In this document: positions 36,926 to 46,422 of the stretch, piece after piece
Position numbering within the stretch: position 1 is the stretch's first letter
Layout of the letters: each line of letters opens with the position of its first letter
Assembly: GCF_000758525.1 (NCBI RefSeq)
Contig: NZ_CP009241.1
Coordinates: 6,510,001-6,574,000 of the forward strand
Origin: Paenibacillus sp. FSL H7-0357
GTDB lineage: Bacteria > Bacillota > Bacilli > Paenibacillales > Paenibacillaceae
Reading direction: 5' to 3'
DNA length: 64,000 bases
Position numbers and translations under genes: made by a program
Notes under the pieces: model-generated
What the model was told of the DNA's origin: nothing
Seen by the model: the letters and a program-made list of their open reading frames with translations, nothing else
Databases searched by the model: none

Positions 36926-38062
36926 TTAAGGTTTAACGGCATTACGGATAGCTTCAACTTCTGAGGTTTCCATGCCCATTGCATTGTCTACAGTAATCTC
37001 TTTGTTGATGAGCTTCTGCTTCACTTCTTCAACTTTGGCCTGCAGGTCAGCCGGGTAGACGCTTTTATAGATCTCGTTCTCTGCAATGCCCACGCCGTCT
37101 TCCACAAAGCCGAGCACATCACGTTTGCCCATTTCAAGCGTTCCGTCCTGCAGCTTCTTCACAGCTCCAAGAATGGCGCTGTCGATCTTTTTTATCGCGG
37201 ATGTAACGATCAGGTTGGCTTTGTCGTTGTCTGTATCTTTCAGCAGCATCGCTTGGTCGGAATCGACGCCGATGGCATATTTGGTCTTCTCTTTGGCAGC
37301 ATCGAAGATTCCAAGCCCTGTTCCGCCCGCTACGTTGAAGATGATGTCCACGCCGGAGTTGTATTGAATGAGCGACAGCTCTTTCCCTTTTGCCGGGTTC
37401 ACGAAATCACCCGCATAGGATACTGCTACCTTCACCTCAGGATCAACATATTGCGCGCCCTGAATGTAACCTACCAGGAAAGCATTGATTCCGGGAATAT
37501 CCATTCCGCCTACAAACCCGATGATGTTCTCCTTATTCGCATTCGGCATATCGGATTGCGTAGCCAATGCTGCTGCCGCACCAGCCAAGAAGGATACTTC
37601 ATTGGTGGAATAGGACATGTTGTACATATTGGCAGGTGCTTCTTCGATGTCCGTGTCATAGTTGATGAATTTTTTATCCGGATTGGCTTCAGCCGTTGCA
37701 TTGAACATCTCGGTAATTTCCGATCCGCCCGAAATAACAACATCCCAATCCTCGGCGGCGATATCGTTAAACGTAGGCTCCCATTTCGTCTTGTCGGTTC
37801 CCATTTCTACAACCTTGGTTTCCGCACCAAGCTCATCCTTCACCTTCTGCAGTCCATTATTGGCCGCATCAAAAAATGATTTATCTCCAAGCGTTCCCGG
37901 AATCAGCAGCACGACCTTGAGCTTGTCCCCAGCAGCCGCTTCTCCGCCTTCTGCATCATTTGCGGAATTTGCTGTATTTCCATTGCCGGACGTATTATTT
38001 CCGCAAGCCGTGACAAGTACCATTACCATGAGCAACAATAAAGCAAGAACGTTCTTTTTCAT
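36926..38062 (-). CDS. nupN: BMP-family nucleoside-binding lipoprotein, NupN-like
   Basis: 378 residues. The signal peptide ends at VTAC (Cys20). The body shows VVLLIPGTLGDKSFFDAANN, NYDTDIEEAPANMYNMSY and IGFVGGMDIPGINAFLVGYI, typical of BMP/PnrA nucleoside-binding proteins. First gene of the nucleoside unit. The same-strand leader 38063-38388 contains no recognisable purine riboswitch. Confidence 0.94.
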   Translation of the reverse strand: MKKNVLALLLLMVMVLVTACGNNTSGNGNTANSANDAEGGEAAAGDKLKVVLLIPGTLGDKSFFDAANNGLQKVKDELGAETKVVEMGTDKTKWEPTFNDIAAEDWDVVISGGSEITEMFNATAEANPDKKFINYDTDIEEAPANMYNMSYSTNEVSFLAGAAAALATQSDMPNANKENIIGFVGGMDIPGINAFLVGYIQGAQYVDPEVKVAVSYAGDFVNPAKGKELSLIQYNSGVDIIFNVAGGTGLGIFDAAKEKTKYAIGVDSDQAMLLKDTDNDKANLIVTSAIKKIDSAILGAVKKLQDGTLEMGKRDVLGFVEDGVGIAENEIYKSVYPADLQAKVEEVKQKLINKEITVDNAMGMETSEVEAIRNAVKP

Positions 38063-38388
38063 TTTTTGTTCACACCCCTGTTTGTAGTTGGTTTACCTTA
38101 AAGAAATGGCTGAATGTCCCAATTGCACGTTTTGTGTTATAGCGATGACCCCGTTGAGTTTCGGCAAATTCATAAAAACTATGAAAATTAGTGAATTACT
38201 TTCAAAAGCAAACATTACATGGATACAAATCTTGAAAAACCGGGTAATTTCCGAACGAGATGGCCAGTCTGGTTGCGAATCTTCGGTTTAATTGATACGA
38301 TCATAACAAATAAGGCAGCAAATATTTATATGGATTCGGTCAGGTTTTTGCACGATTCGGCTAAATGACAGAATAACGGAGGATCACA
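38063..38388. other. Divergent promoter region, BMP lipoprotein and AraC gene
   Basis: About 325 AT-rich bases between divergent genes; no ORF. GATTCGG is repeated at 38333-38339 and 38354-38360, exactly 21 bp apart, ending 29 bases before the AraC start. This looks like an AraC-type autoregulatory or shared operator. No purine riboswitch core was seen. Confidence 0.5.
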
Positions 38389-39138
38389 ATGGATCGAGTC
38401 CTATATATTGTAAGTGCAGATCATGAAGCTAATACTTATATCCCTCCGCATCAGCATGAATGCTTCGAACTGATTTATTACATCCAGGGGCTTGGTTCCT
38501 CGAATGTGGGGACCCGCAACTATCATTTCCGGCCCTATTCATTCGCGCTGATCCCGCCCAACTTTAAACATGATGAGAAACACACGCCGGAGGCGGATGT
38601 TCTGTTCGTAGGGTTTATCTGCGGCCATCCGAATCTCCGCGCTTTAGCCGGAGTCTATGACGACGACAAGGATCAGACCGTGCTGCAGATCATGCTGCGG
38701 ATGAAAGAGGAGTTCTCCCGCAAACGGGATGGCTACACCGAACTTATGAATCTGCAGATGAGTGAGATCATCGTTCATCTGCTGCGGCTGCTTGGCACGG
38801 GACATACGCCATCTCCTTCAGAGGATCAGATGCAGTATGTTCTGAACTATATGGACGAGCATTACCGCCATAAGCTTTCGGTTCAATCGCTCGCAGAAAT
38901 GTCCGGCTACAGCTATGACAGGTTCCGGCATTTATTCAAGGAAAGATTCGGGCATTCTCCGCACCGTTATCTTCTGTCAAAGCGGATCAATTATGCGAAA
39001 TCACTGCTGCTTCATACCCAAATGCAAATCGCTGAGGTTTCAGCGGCTGCAGGGTTTGTAAACGATGCCCAATTCTGCAATATGTTCAAAAGAGAGGTCG
39101 GCCTCTCCCCCCGGACCTTCCGGATGAAGAGTAAATGA
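38389..39138 (+). CDS. AraC-family transcriptional regulator
   Basis: 249 residues: an N-terminal cupin sensor (YIPPHQHECFELIYYIQGLG) and a C-terminal AraC helix-turn-helix (QSLAEMSGYSYDRFRHLFKE, AEVSAAAGFVNDAQFCNMFK). It starts at ATG 38389, with GGAGG upstream. It is divergent from the nucleoside operon and followed by a bidirectional terminator. Its target may be that operon or itself; the ligand is unknown. Confidence 0.93.
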   Translation: MDRVLYIVSADHEANTYIPPHQHECFELIYYIQGLGSSNVGTRNYHFRPYSFALIPPNFKHDEKHTPEADVLFVGFICGHPNLRALAGVYDDDKDQTVLQIMLRMKEEFSRKRDGYTELMNLQMSEIIVHLLRLLGTGHTPSPSEDQMQYVLNYMDEHYRHKLSVQSLAEMSGYSYDRFRHLFKERFGHSPHRYLLSKRINYAKSLLLHTQMQIAEVSAAAGFVNDAQFCNMFKREVGLSPRTFRMKSK

Positions 39139-39141
39139 AAT

Positions 39142-39190
39142 AAAGACCAGACGAGAGGAAGCGATATAGCTTCCTCTCGTCTGGTCTTTT
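39142..39190. terminator. Long perfect-stem terminator
   Basis: Arms 39142-39162 and 39169-39189 are 21-bp perfect complements around GATATA, with A and T runs outside. It stops the AraC gene and, on the other strand, the importer unit that ends at 39230. Confidence 0.9.
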
Positions 39191-39229
39191 GGTCTGATGG
39201 AACGCAAGCACCTCTACAGGGTGTAACGG

Positions 39230-40765
39230 TCACTCCCCGTAACCCAGCTCCTTTAGTTGGGCAACCGCCGTGTCGAGGTAATTTTTGTAGCTGAATGTTC
39301 CTTCCAGTGTGCTGAGGAATTTGTCATAGTCCTCTATTTTGGCCTTGCCATAGATGAATTTGATCATTTCCTCCTCAATGAACCGGTTGGCATCTGCGGG
39401 ATTATAGCCCTGCGGACTAGACACGAAACCATCCAGTGTCTGAATCCGCGGCAGTCCGGCCTCGAAATCAATGAAGGTGGCCAAATTGCTGAATTTCGTC
39501 TTGAGATATTCAGTTTCAGGCCGGCCCGTGAACTGGTACAACCAGGTGAAAGAAGCATCCGAGCGTCCTTTGTCGGTAATGGCGACCTTGTCTCCATCCA
39601 GCGTGTAGTGGGTATCCTGCACTCCGTATTGGACCAGACGGTTGCCTTCAGGCGTGGATACGTAGTTCAACAATTCCAGTACCTTGTTCAGCTTATCCGG
39701 CTCACTTTCCAGCTTCTTCGGGATGACCCACAACCCGCTGGAAGCACCGATGTTGAGGGAGTTGGCATTTTGAATGCCCGTCGGCCCCTTGGGCGGTGCC
39801 AGCTGCAGCCATTCCGCTTTTGGATTCGCGCCTTTCCACACCTCAACCTTGTCATCCTTCATAATCTGCGCCCATTCTGTGTTGATAATGCCTACTTTAC
39901 CCTGAAATGCTTTGTCGATCGCCATTGTGCCCTTGTTGCTGACAATCTCCGGATCTACGACCCCGGCATCAAGAAACTGCTTGAGCTTCGCCAGCACGTC
40001 TTTCATTTCCGGCTGGTAGAACGTGCTTACCACCTTGCCATCACGGACAAATAATTGCGAGGTGTCGAAAATATTCGTAATTCCGTAAGCGCCGAAGATC
40101 GGCTCAAAGGTCTGAAAGTTCGTGCCGGACAGTCCAAAGGTGTCATTTTTGCCATTCTTGTCGGGGTCCTCGGTTGTAAACGCTTTAGCAACTTCGAACA
40201 GTTCATCGACTGTAGTCGGCGGCTGCAATTTCAGGTTATCCAGCCAATCCTTCCGAATCCAGTAGGTATAGGAAATGGACTGTCCCGCTTTGGGCAGCGC
40301 ATATTGCTTGCCGTCCACAATTCCCTTCTTCAGCACTTCCCCGCCGACAAAAGAGGTGTATTCCGGCAGCTTCTCCATATAGGATGTCAGATCAAGCAGC
40401 GAACCGGATTGGGCCAGCTTCTGCAAGTGCGCCTTGCTCGTAGCCATCAGTAAATCAGGCAGGTTGTTAGAGGCCGCACGCACATTCATCTGATTTTCAT
40501 AATCGCTCTGGTCACCCACGAGTGTCAGCTTCAGTTTTGTTCCCAGTTGTTCATCCAGTGCTTTCTTAATAAAATCGTCTGCTGGCAGGCTCGTGCCCCA
40601 GCTGATCTCTGCCGCTTCAAGCTCCACCGGACCTGAGGGCGCAGCTGCATTCCCGCCCTCCGTTGCTGCGGGCGCTTTATCCGCGCCTCCGCCGCATCCG
40701 CCAATCAGCGCTGTTGCCGCTGCCACCGTGACCCAAGCCGTGAATCGTTTGTTTCTCTGCTTCAT
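39230..40765 (-). CDS. Extracellular sugar-binding lipoprotein
   Basis: 511 residues. The signal peptide ends at IGGC (Cys24). The binding protein has DPDKNGKNDTFG, a calcium-binding loop common in LplA-type proteins, and NVRAASNNLPDLLMATSKAH near the N-terminus. Downstream of two permeases in the same unit. The sugar is unknown. Confidence 0.92.
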   Translation of the reverse strand: MKQRNKRFTAWVTVAAATALIGGCGGGADKAPAATEGGNAAAPSGPVELEAAEISWGTSLPADDFIKKALDEQLGTKLKLTLVGDQSDYENQMNVRAASNNLPDLLMATSKAHLQKLAQSGSLLDLTSYMEKLPEYTSFVGGEVLKKGIVDGKQYALPKAGQSISYTYWIRKDWLDNLKLQPPTTVDELFEVAKAFTTEDPDKNGKNDTFGLSGTNFQTFEPIFGAYGITNIFDTSQLFVRDGKVVSTFYQPEMKDVLAKLKQFLDAGVVDPEIVSNKGTMAIDKAFQGKVGIINTEWAQIMKDDKVEVWKGANPKAEWLQLAPPKGPTGIQNANSLNIGASSGLWVIPKKLESEPDKLNKVLELLNYVSTPEGNRLVQYGVQDTHYTLDGDKVAITDKGRSDASFTWLYQFTGRPETEYLKTKFSNLATFIDFEAGLPRIQTLDGFVSSPQGYNPADANRFIEEEMIKFIYGKAKIEDYDKFLSTLEGTFSYKNYLDTAVAQLKELGYGE

Positions 40766-40844
40766 TTTGAACCCCTGCCTTCTGTAAGAAGTTTATCCTT
40801 GCACTAGCTTATGAATGAATTGGAACCCCTTGCGGGGCTCCGCC

Positions 40845-41705
40845 TTATCCCTTAATGGCTCCCAGCAGCATGCCTTTGGTGAAATGCTTCTGTATGAACG
40901 GGTACACCACGATAATCGGCAGACTGCCGGCAATAACGGCAGCCATTTGCATGGCCGCTGTAGGCACTGTCACTTCTGCCTGCAGCTCATTGGATTGAGT
41001 GAGCAGCAGCATGTTGCGGATAACTACCTGCAGCGGATGCAGATGGGTATCGGTAATGTACAGAACGGCTGAGAAAAAGGAGTTCCAATGGCCGACCATA
41101 TAAAACAGTCCGACCGTCATCATTGACGGAATGGAGAGCGGGATCACAATTTGCCACAAGATCCGGAACTCCTTGGCCCCGTCCATCCGGGCCGATTCGA
41201 ACAGTTCCTCCGGCAGGCTCTCGAAAAAGCTTTTCATAATCAAAACGTTAAAAGTAGCAATCGCTCCCGGAACAATGAGTGACCAAATCGTATCCAGCAT
41301 TCCCAGCGAACGGACAACCAGATAGGTAGGAATCAGACCGCCGTTAAACAACATCGTAATGACGATGAAGAGCAGAAAGAACGTACGTCCCGGCAAATTC
41401 CTGCGGCTGAGCGGATAAGCGGCCAGCGTAGTCAGAATCATGTTAATGGTGGTGCCTGCCGTAGTCACCAGCACCGTAATTAGCATGGATCGGCCAAGCG
41501 CGGGATCCGTCAAAATCCGGTGATACGCCTCAAACGATATGTTCCGGGGAATGACCACGAATCCCCCGTTCTTAATTACCTCGCTGTACGGGGTCAGTGA
41601 CATCGAAATCACGTAGAGCAGCGGAAAAATCGAAAGTGCCGCCACTGCCGCAAGCAGGATATAGACCAGCGTGTTGAAGATTCTATCCGATTTTCCGCTT
41701 ACCAT
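40845..41705 (-). CDS. Oligosaccharide ABC permease, LplC-like
   Basis: About 286 residues, six helices, EAA loop ESARMDGAKEFRILWQIVIP. Start ATG 41705 follows a GGGGGG run; it overlaps the previous permease by seven bases. Confidence 0.92.
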   Translation of the reverse strand: MVSGKSDRIFNTLVYILLAAVAALSIFPLLYVISMSLTPYSEVIKNGGFVVIPRNISFEAYHRILTDPALGRSMLITVLVTTAGTTINMILTTLAAYPLSRRNLPGRTFFLLFIVITMLFNGGLIPTYLVVRSLGMLDTIWSLIVPGAIATFNVLIMKSFFESLPEELFESARMDGAKEFRILWQIVIPLSIPSMMTVGLFYMVGHWNSFFSAVLYITDTHLHPLQVVIRNMLLLTQSNELQAEVTVPTAAMQMAAVIAGSLPIIVVYPFIQKHFTKGMLLGAIKG

Positions 41706-42655
41706 ATCCCGCCCCCCCATCTTTTGGCCAGTTTATTGGCACCGACCACCAGCACGAAGCCGATGACGGATTTGAACAGTCCGACTGTTGTTGCCAGGCT
41801 GAAATTCATCTGCTCCAGTCCGGTACGGTACACCCAGGTGTCGATAATATCGCCAACCTCATATACACGCGGATGATAAAAGACATAAATCTGCTCGAAG
41901 CCGGCATCCATGATGCTGCCAATCTTGAGAATTAGGAGCAGCATGATTACCCCCCGGATCCCCGGCAGTGTAATATGCCAGATCATCCGCAGCCGGCTGG
42001 CCCCGTCCACCTTTGCCGCTTCAAACAGCGTCGGGTCGATACTGCTGATCGCCGCCAAGTAGATGATCGCGCCCCAGCCGAGGTCCTTCCAGATTTCTGT
42101 TGAGACGAGCATGCTGCGGAACCATTCCGTTGAGTTCAAAAAAGGGATGCTCGACCCTCCGCCTTCCGTGATCCAGCGGTTAACCAGCCCGGTCGTTTCC
42201 GAGAAAAAAGCTACCGAGATCCCGTAGATGATAATCCACGACAGGAAATGAGGCATATAGCTTAGCGTCTGAACCCAGCGTTTCAGCCAGGTTATCCGGC
42301 ATTCATGGATCAGAATCGCCAGGATAATCGACGGCAGCATGCCAAACACCAGCTTGTAGAGGCTGATCAGCAGCGTATTGGTCATCAGCTGTGAGAAGTA
42401 TGGGGAATCAAAAAACATTTTAAAATATTTATACCAGGGGTCAGCCCAAGGGCTGTTCAGAATACCATCTGTAAAATTATAATCCTTGAACGAAATGACG
42501 ACACCGTACATGGGCAGATACTTAAAAATGAAATACCAGATGAGGCAAGGAAGCAGCATCAGGTAGAATGTCTTCATTCCCCAAATTCCTGCCCATGTGC
42601 GGCGCATGGACCACTTGCCCGCTTTTCTTCTTGTAGTGACAACAGATTGTTCCAT
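41699..42655 (-). CDS. Oligosaccharide ABC permease, LplB-like
   Basis: About 318 residues, six helices after TRRKAGKWSMRRTWAGIWG, with FKYLPMYGVVISFKDYNFTD and EAA loop EAAKVDGASRLRMIWHITLP. ATG 42655 has GGAGAGG upstream; the longest ORF starts 25 codons earlier without a site. It heads the three-gene importer, downstream of a YesMN pair. The shared ATPase must be encoded elsewhere. Confidence 0.92.
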   Translation of the reverse strand: MEQSVVTTRRKAGKWSMRRTWAGIWGMKTFYLMLLPCLIWYFIFKYLPMYGVVISFKDYNFTDGILNSPWADPWYKYFKMFFDSPYFSQLMTNTLLISLYKLVFGMLPSIILAILIHECRITWLKRWVQTLSYMPHFLSWIIIYGISVAFFSETTGLVNRWITEGGGSSIPFLNSTEWFRSMLVSTEIWKDLGWGAIIYLAAISSIDPTLFEAAKVDGASRLRMIWHITLPGIRGVIMLLLILKIGSIMDAGFEQIYVFYHPRVYEVGDIIDTWVYRTGLEQMNFSLATTVGLFKSVIGFVLVVGANKLAKRWGGGIW

Positions 42656-42780
42656 ATACTCAACCTCTCCGTCTAATTCTTTGGCCTGCTTATAGCATAG
42701 CGGATGGCTGAGGACTGGCGTAATCTTCATATCTCAGCGATTCAGTGCACGATTTTAAGATTGGGCCTGCAAGCGGGACA

Positions 42781-42838
42781 CAAGTGGAAACGGCTTTGCC
42801 GTCCTCAAAAGGACGGTATCCGTTTCAGCGAGAAATAG
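42781..42838. repeat. Dispersed structured intergenic repeat, copy 2
   Basis: 53 of 58 bases match 9132-9189. Here GCCGTCCT pairs with AGGACGGT around CAAA (eight pairs, the last a G-T), nested in an outer GAAACGG/CCGTTTC stem. It is followed at 42845-42870 by a further hairpin, AATTTATA and TATAAATT, not clearly kept in copy 1. Confidence 0.75.
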
Positions 42839-42883
42839 AAGGATAATTTATAGCGTGAAACATATAAATTCTTATCTTTGAAC

Positions 42884-42934
42884 AAAAAAACGATCCCGTA
42901 TTCCGTAGTAAAACGGAGGACGGGTTCGTTTTTT
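42884..42934 (-). terminator. Terminator of the YesMN unit
   Basis: CGATCCCGT and ACGGGTTCG flank a variable loop and are bordered by A7 and T6 runs, so it can act on either strand; it ends the response-regulator gene at 43005. Confidence 0.75.
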
Positions 42935-43004
42935 CGAGTTGGCATGAGTGAAGCAGCGGGAGCTGAGCAATGTCTAACCGGATTGCAGGACAGCTCACTG
43001 GGAT

Positions 43005-44525
43005 CTATGACTTGGCTTCCTGACCCTTTCGCTGCAGCCTGTATTCATTGGGCGTCAGTCCGGTCCAGCGTTTAAAGATTTTGAAAAAGTAGCTGGGGTT
43101 GGCGAAACCGACACGCTCTCCGATTTCAGCCACCGTGAGCACGGTCTGCTCCAGATAGAACTTTGCTTCATTCACCCGGATATGCTGCAAATAGTTAATA
43201 AAGGTCTGCCCGGTTTTTTTCTTGAACAGCCCGCTCAAATAATTCTCATCCATCTTGACGTAATGGGCCATTGCCTGCAGCGAGATGTCCTGGTCATAGT
43301 GCTGCAGCAGATAGCGGATCATTGTATTGATCTCGGGATGGTCTGTCTCCGGCAGACGCACCCTGCTGAGACCCTTGGCGTATGCACGCATCCGCCGGTC
43401 CATCTGCTCCAGCAGGCCGGAGTGGCGCTCAGCATCAAGCAGCGGTCCAGGCGGTTCCGCGTTCTTTCCGCTAATCCGTGCGAACAGTTTGTCCAGACGT
43501 TCCGCCGTCTCTTTCACAGACGCCATCGGCATGTTGGCTGTCTGCATGAAGGCCCATAGCTGCTCCAGCTTGCCCGAGCATTCCTTCACATCCAGACGCT
43601 CAAAGCAGCTGATCACCTCGTGCTCCTGTTCCCACGGAACGGATAACGATTCAGGGGTAAGCCCCGGCACGACTTCCGGGAAACGAGCAGACTGGACACA
43701 GCCATAATAGTGGCGGTCCAGCATGGATAAATTCAGCAGCCAGCCGGCCGTCAACCCGGAGGCAGATGCTATGGATCGGCAAATGACGGGGAACCCCTCA
43801 TATGCCGTCTCACGAATGGGTCCACGGAGCTGCGCCGTTGCACCGCGAGCCGCTTCTCCGGGCCAGACAAAAAACGTCGTCTGCCCCATATGCGTAAACC
43901 GGCAGCTGCGCACAGCTTCACCGGTACCCGGAGGCAGCAGATGCTGAAGCTCCTCAACATGCAGCAGCCGGGAACCGTTCAATACAGAAACCAGCAGCAG
44001 TCCAGGCGAGGCCTCCAGCAGCCGGCGGAATCCCTCCAGTCTGCCCGCCTCGTAAGGGTACAGCTCTTTGCCGTACATTTCCCGCCACAGGCAATCGGCA
44101 TATTCATGGAAGGACTGCCATTGCAGGCGGTGCTGCTGCTCTGCCTGCTTCACCAGCCCGGCCTTAGCCTTATTGAGTGCCTGCAGCAGTTCCTCATCAC
44201 TCATGGATAACTTGAGGATATAACCGGAGGCGCCGTGCTCCAGCGCCAGCCTGGCGTATTCAAATTCTCCTGCGCAGGTAAGCATGATGAATGAGCCTTC
44301 GAAACCTTTGGCGCGTGCGGCCTGCAGCAGCTCCAGACCATCCATGTAGGGCATAAATATATCTGATACCACAATGTCAGGTTGATGCTCCGCCATCAAC
44401 TCCAGCGCCTCCTGCCCGTGCGATGCTTCACCGGCAATGGTGAACCCATGCTCCTCCCAGCGTATCGCCTGGCGGATCGAGCGGCGGACGAACGGCTCAT
44501 CCTCAACCAGAAGTATTTTCCACAT
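43005..44525 (-). CDS. AraC-type response regulator, YesN-like
   Basis: About 506 residues: receiver domain with WKILLVEDEPFVRRSIR and the phospho-acceptor Asp in PDIVVSDIFMPYMDG, and an AraC helix-turn-helix (QAMAHYVKMDENYLSGLFKK, AEIGERVGFANPSYFFKIFK). The ATG at 44525 has AGAGGGGG upstream and overlaps the kinase by 23 bases. It controls, most likely, the importer downstream. Confidence 0.92.
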   Translation of the reverse strand: MWKILLVEDEPFVRRSIRQAIRWEEHGFTIAGEASHGQEALELMAEHQPDIVVSDIFMPYMDGLELLQAARAKGFEGSFIMLTCAGEFEYARLALEHGASGYILKLSMSDEELLQALNKAKAGLVKQAEQQHRLQWQSFHEYADCLWREMYGKELYPYEAGRLEGFRRLLEASPGLLLVSVLNGSRLLHVEELQHLLPPGTGEAVRSCRFTHMGQTTFFVWPGEAARGATAQLRGPIRETAYEGFPVICRSIASASGLTAGWLLNLSMLDRHYYGCVQSARFPEVVPGLTPESLSVPWEQEHEVISCFERLDVKECSGKLEQLWAFMQTANMPMASVKETAERLDKLFARISGKNAEPPGPLLDAERHSGLLEQMDRRMRAYAKGLSRVRLPETDHPEINTMIRYLLQHYDQDISLQAMAHYVKMDENYLSGLFKKKTGQTFINYLQHIRVNEAKFYLEQTVLTVAEIGERVGFANPSYFFKIFKRWTGLTPNEYRLQRKGQEAKS

Positions 44526-46305
44526 GGTGATCCCCCTCTTCATAAGGCGATGAATTCAGCAGCGGAATATCCAGTACAGCAACCGTTCCCTGCGGCAACG
44601 GGAGGAGAAGCAGCTCCCCCCGGCCCTTATACAGCAGCAGAATCCGTTCTCTCAGGTTGCTGAGTCCGATGCCCTTACGCCGTCTCTTGCCCGAGGCAGC
44701 CGCCCCCTGCTCCAGCCCCTGCCCGTTGTCCCCGATCTCCACCCGCAGCCTGTCACCCGTGCCGATTATCAGAATGGTGATCCTTCCACCATCCTTCATG
44801 TGCACCAGACCGTGATAGATCGCATTCTCCACTAGCGGCTGAAGGCTGAATTTGGGAATCAGCGCATACTCCAGCCCATCGCCGATCCGGTAATCGACAG
44901 TGAACCGGTGATCATAACGGAAGGACTGGATATAGACATAGGCCCGGATCAACTCTATTTCTTCTTTTAGGAAGACCAGATCGGCATCACTGTTCAGTCC
45001 TGACTCCAGCAGTTTTCCAAGATTCTGGCAGATCTCCGAGGTGCCGGTGTCACCGTGGCCCCGGGCATTCCACTTGATTGTATTCAGCGTGTTCAGCAAA
45101 AAGTGCGGATTCATCTGTGACATCAGCATCTGGAAGCGGATCGCCTCCTTTTGCCGTTCCTCCATGCGCAGCCGCTCTATAAGCTTCCGGATATCACCGG
45201 TCATCAGATTGAAGGCGCGGGCCAGACTCAGCAGCTCACCTCTATATTTACGTTCGGGAATGCTGACATTCAAATTTTTGTCGACGAGCTCGCTCATTTT
45301 TTTCTGCAAATTGTGCAGCGGACGGACTGTGGACGACACGATGGCATACATGATCAGGACAAAGATGGCTCCTGTGACCAAAAGCGACACCATCACCTGC
45401 CGCTTCATCGCCTCAATGTTGCCGGAGAGCGCTTCCAGTGGAAAGCGGTTGATGAGATACCAATCCATATTGGGCAGATAAATGCCGTTATAGATGAACA
45501 GGCCGTTCGGATCGGTAAAATAACGGGCGGAATCCTGCTTGAACGCCGCCAGCATCCCATGCAGCTGCTGGGCGATGCGGTCATTGCGCTCCATTAGAAT
45601 AGGCTGCCCTTTCCCATCCAGCAGGTAGTACGTCTGCTTCACCTGGAACCCGTTGGTGATGGAGTTCAGCCAGGTTTTCATGTCGAGACTAATACGCAGG
45701 TAAGCGAAGGTTCCGCCTTCCGTATCCTGCAGCTTGGCGAACAGGGAGAACAATTGTGTACCCGGCAGTGCGCTCGACAACAGATAATCCGGTTCGTGGA
45801 CAGTCCATAGGTAAGACTCGGAAGAGCTTACCAGTGCAGAAAATCCAGGCTGCTGCAAGATCTCACTCCCGCGGACCGGCAAGACCGTCAAGCCCTCCTC
45901 CAGCGTGTTATATACCTGCCCCTGCTTGTCGAGCAGCGTAATATGAACGGGAACCACCGCATTCATCAGCCTTTGCTTCACCAGCAACAGCGTGTTCTCA
46001 ATCTGCAGCTTGCGGTCTTCCCCGCTCTCCTGTCCGCTCCGGCCCAGCCGGGCCTTCAGATTAGGATCACGCTCGAGCTGCAGCATCGCACCAAGCACGC
46101 CGAATTTCAGGCTTTCGATGTTATTCTTGAGGAAGGCAAGCTGAGCCGTATTTTGCTGGGAGATATTGTCCTTCATCATCGTCTCCAGCTTCGTAATGCT
46201 GCGGGTCTGCAGGAATGCAGAGGGAATGAGCACGAACAGCAGAATGGAAATAAACAAGCGGTTTTTTAAGCTTGCAGGCCACAACCAGCTTAATCTTCTG
46301 CCCAT
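44503..46305 (-). CDS. Sensor histidine kinase, YesM-like
   Basis: 600 residues: helices near 15-35 and 290-312 bracket an extracellular sensor region, then HAMP, the phospho-acceptor His in SQMNPHFLLNTLNTI, and HATPase with LQPLVENAIYHGL. The partner regulator follows with an overlap. Confidence 0.92.
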   Translation of the reverse strand: MGRRLSWLWPASLKNRLFISILLFVLIPSAFLQTRSITKLETMMKDNISQQNTAQLAFLKNNIESLKFGVLGAMLQLERDPNLKARLGRSGQESGEDRKLQIENTLLLVKQRLMNAVVPVHITLLDKQGQVYNTLEEGLTVLPVRGSEILQQPGFSALVSSSESYLWTVHEPDYLLSSALPGTQLFSLFAKLQDTEGGTFAYLRISLDMKTWLNSITNGFQVKQTYYLLDGKGQPILMERNDRIAQQLHGMLAAFKQDSARYFTDPNGLFIYNGIYLPNMDWYLINRFPLEALSGNIEAMKRQVMVSLLVTGAIFVLIMYAIVSSTVRPLHNLQKKMSELVDKNLNVSIPERKYRGELLSLARAFNLMTGDIRKLIERLRMEERQKEAIRFQMLMSQMNPHFLLNTLNTIKWNARGHGDTGTSEICQNLGKLLESGLNSDADLVFLKEEIELIRAYVYIQSFRYDHRFTVDYRIGDGLEYALIPKFSLQPLVENAIYHGLVHMKDGGRITILIIGTGDRLRVEIGDNGQGLEQGAAASGKRRRKGIGLSNLRERILLLYKGRGELLLLPLPQGTVAVLDIPLLNSSPYEEGDHHVENTSG

Positions 46306-46422
46306 ACCCCTCTCTCCTTCCGGCTATCCGTTGGATATTTACTGCTTGATACCACAAATTTTAGCACAGCTTGCCCAAAAGCAATATGCTTCTGCCTGCG
46401 TTCGGTGCTGGAGCATGTATGA

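Larger units (their letters stand above)
42656..43004. other. Region between the regulator and the importer
   Basis: No gene. It holds the second copy of the structured repeat (42781-42838), a terminator for the regulator gene (42884-42934) and, presumably, the importer promoter. Confidence 0.6.

Noticed and set aside
38063..38388. Possible purine riboswitch before the BMP lipoprotein gene
   Set aside because: No three-way junction pattern or conserved loop sequence seen.
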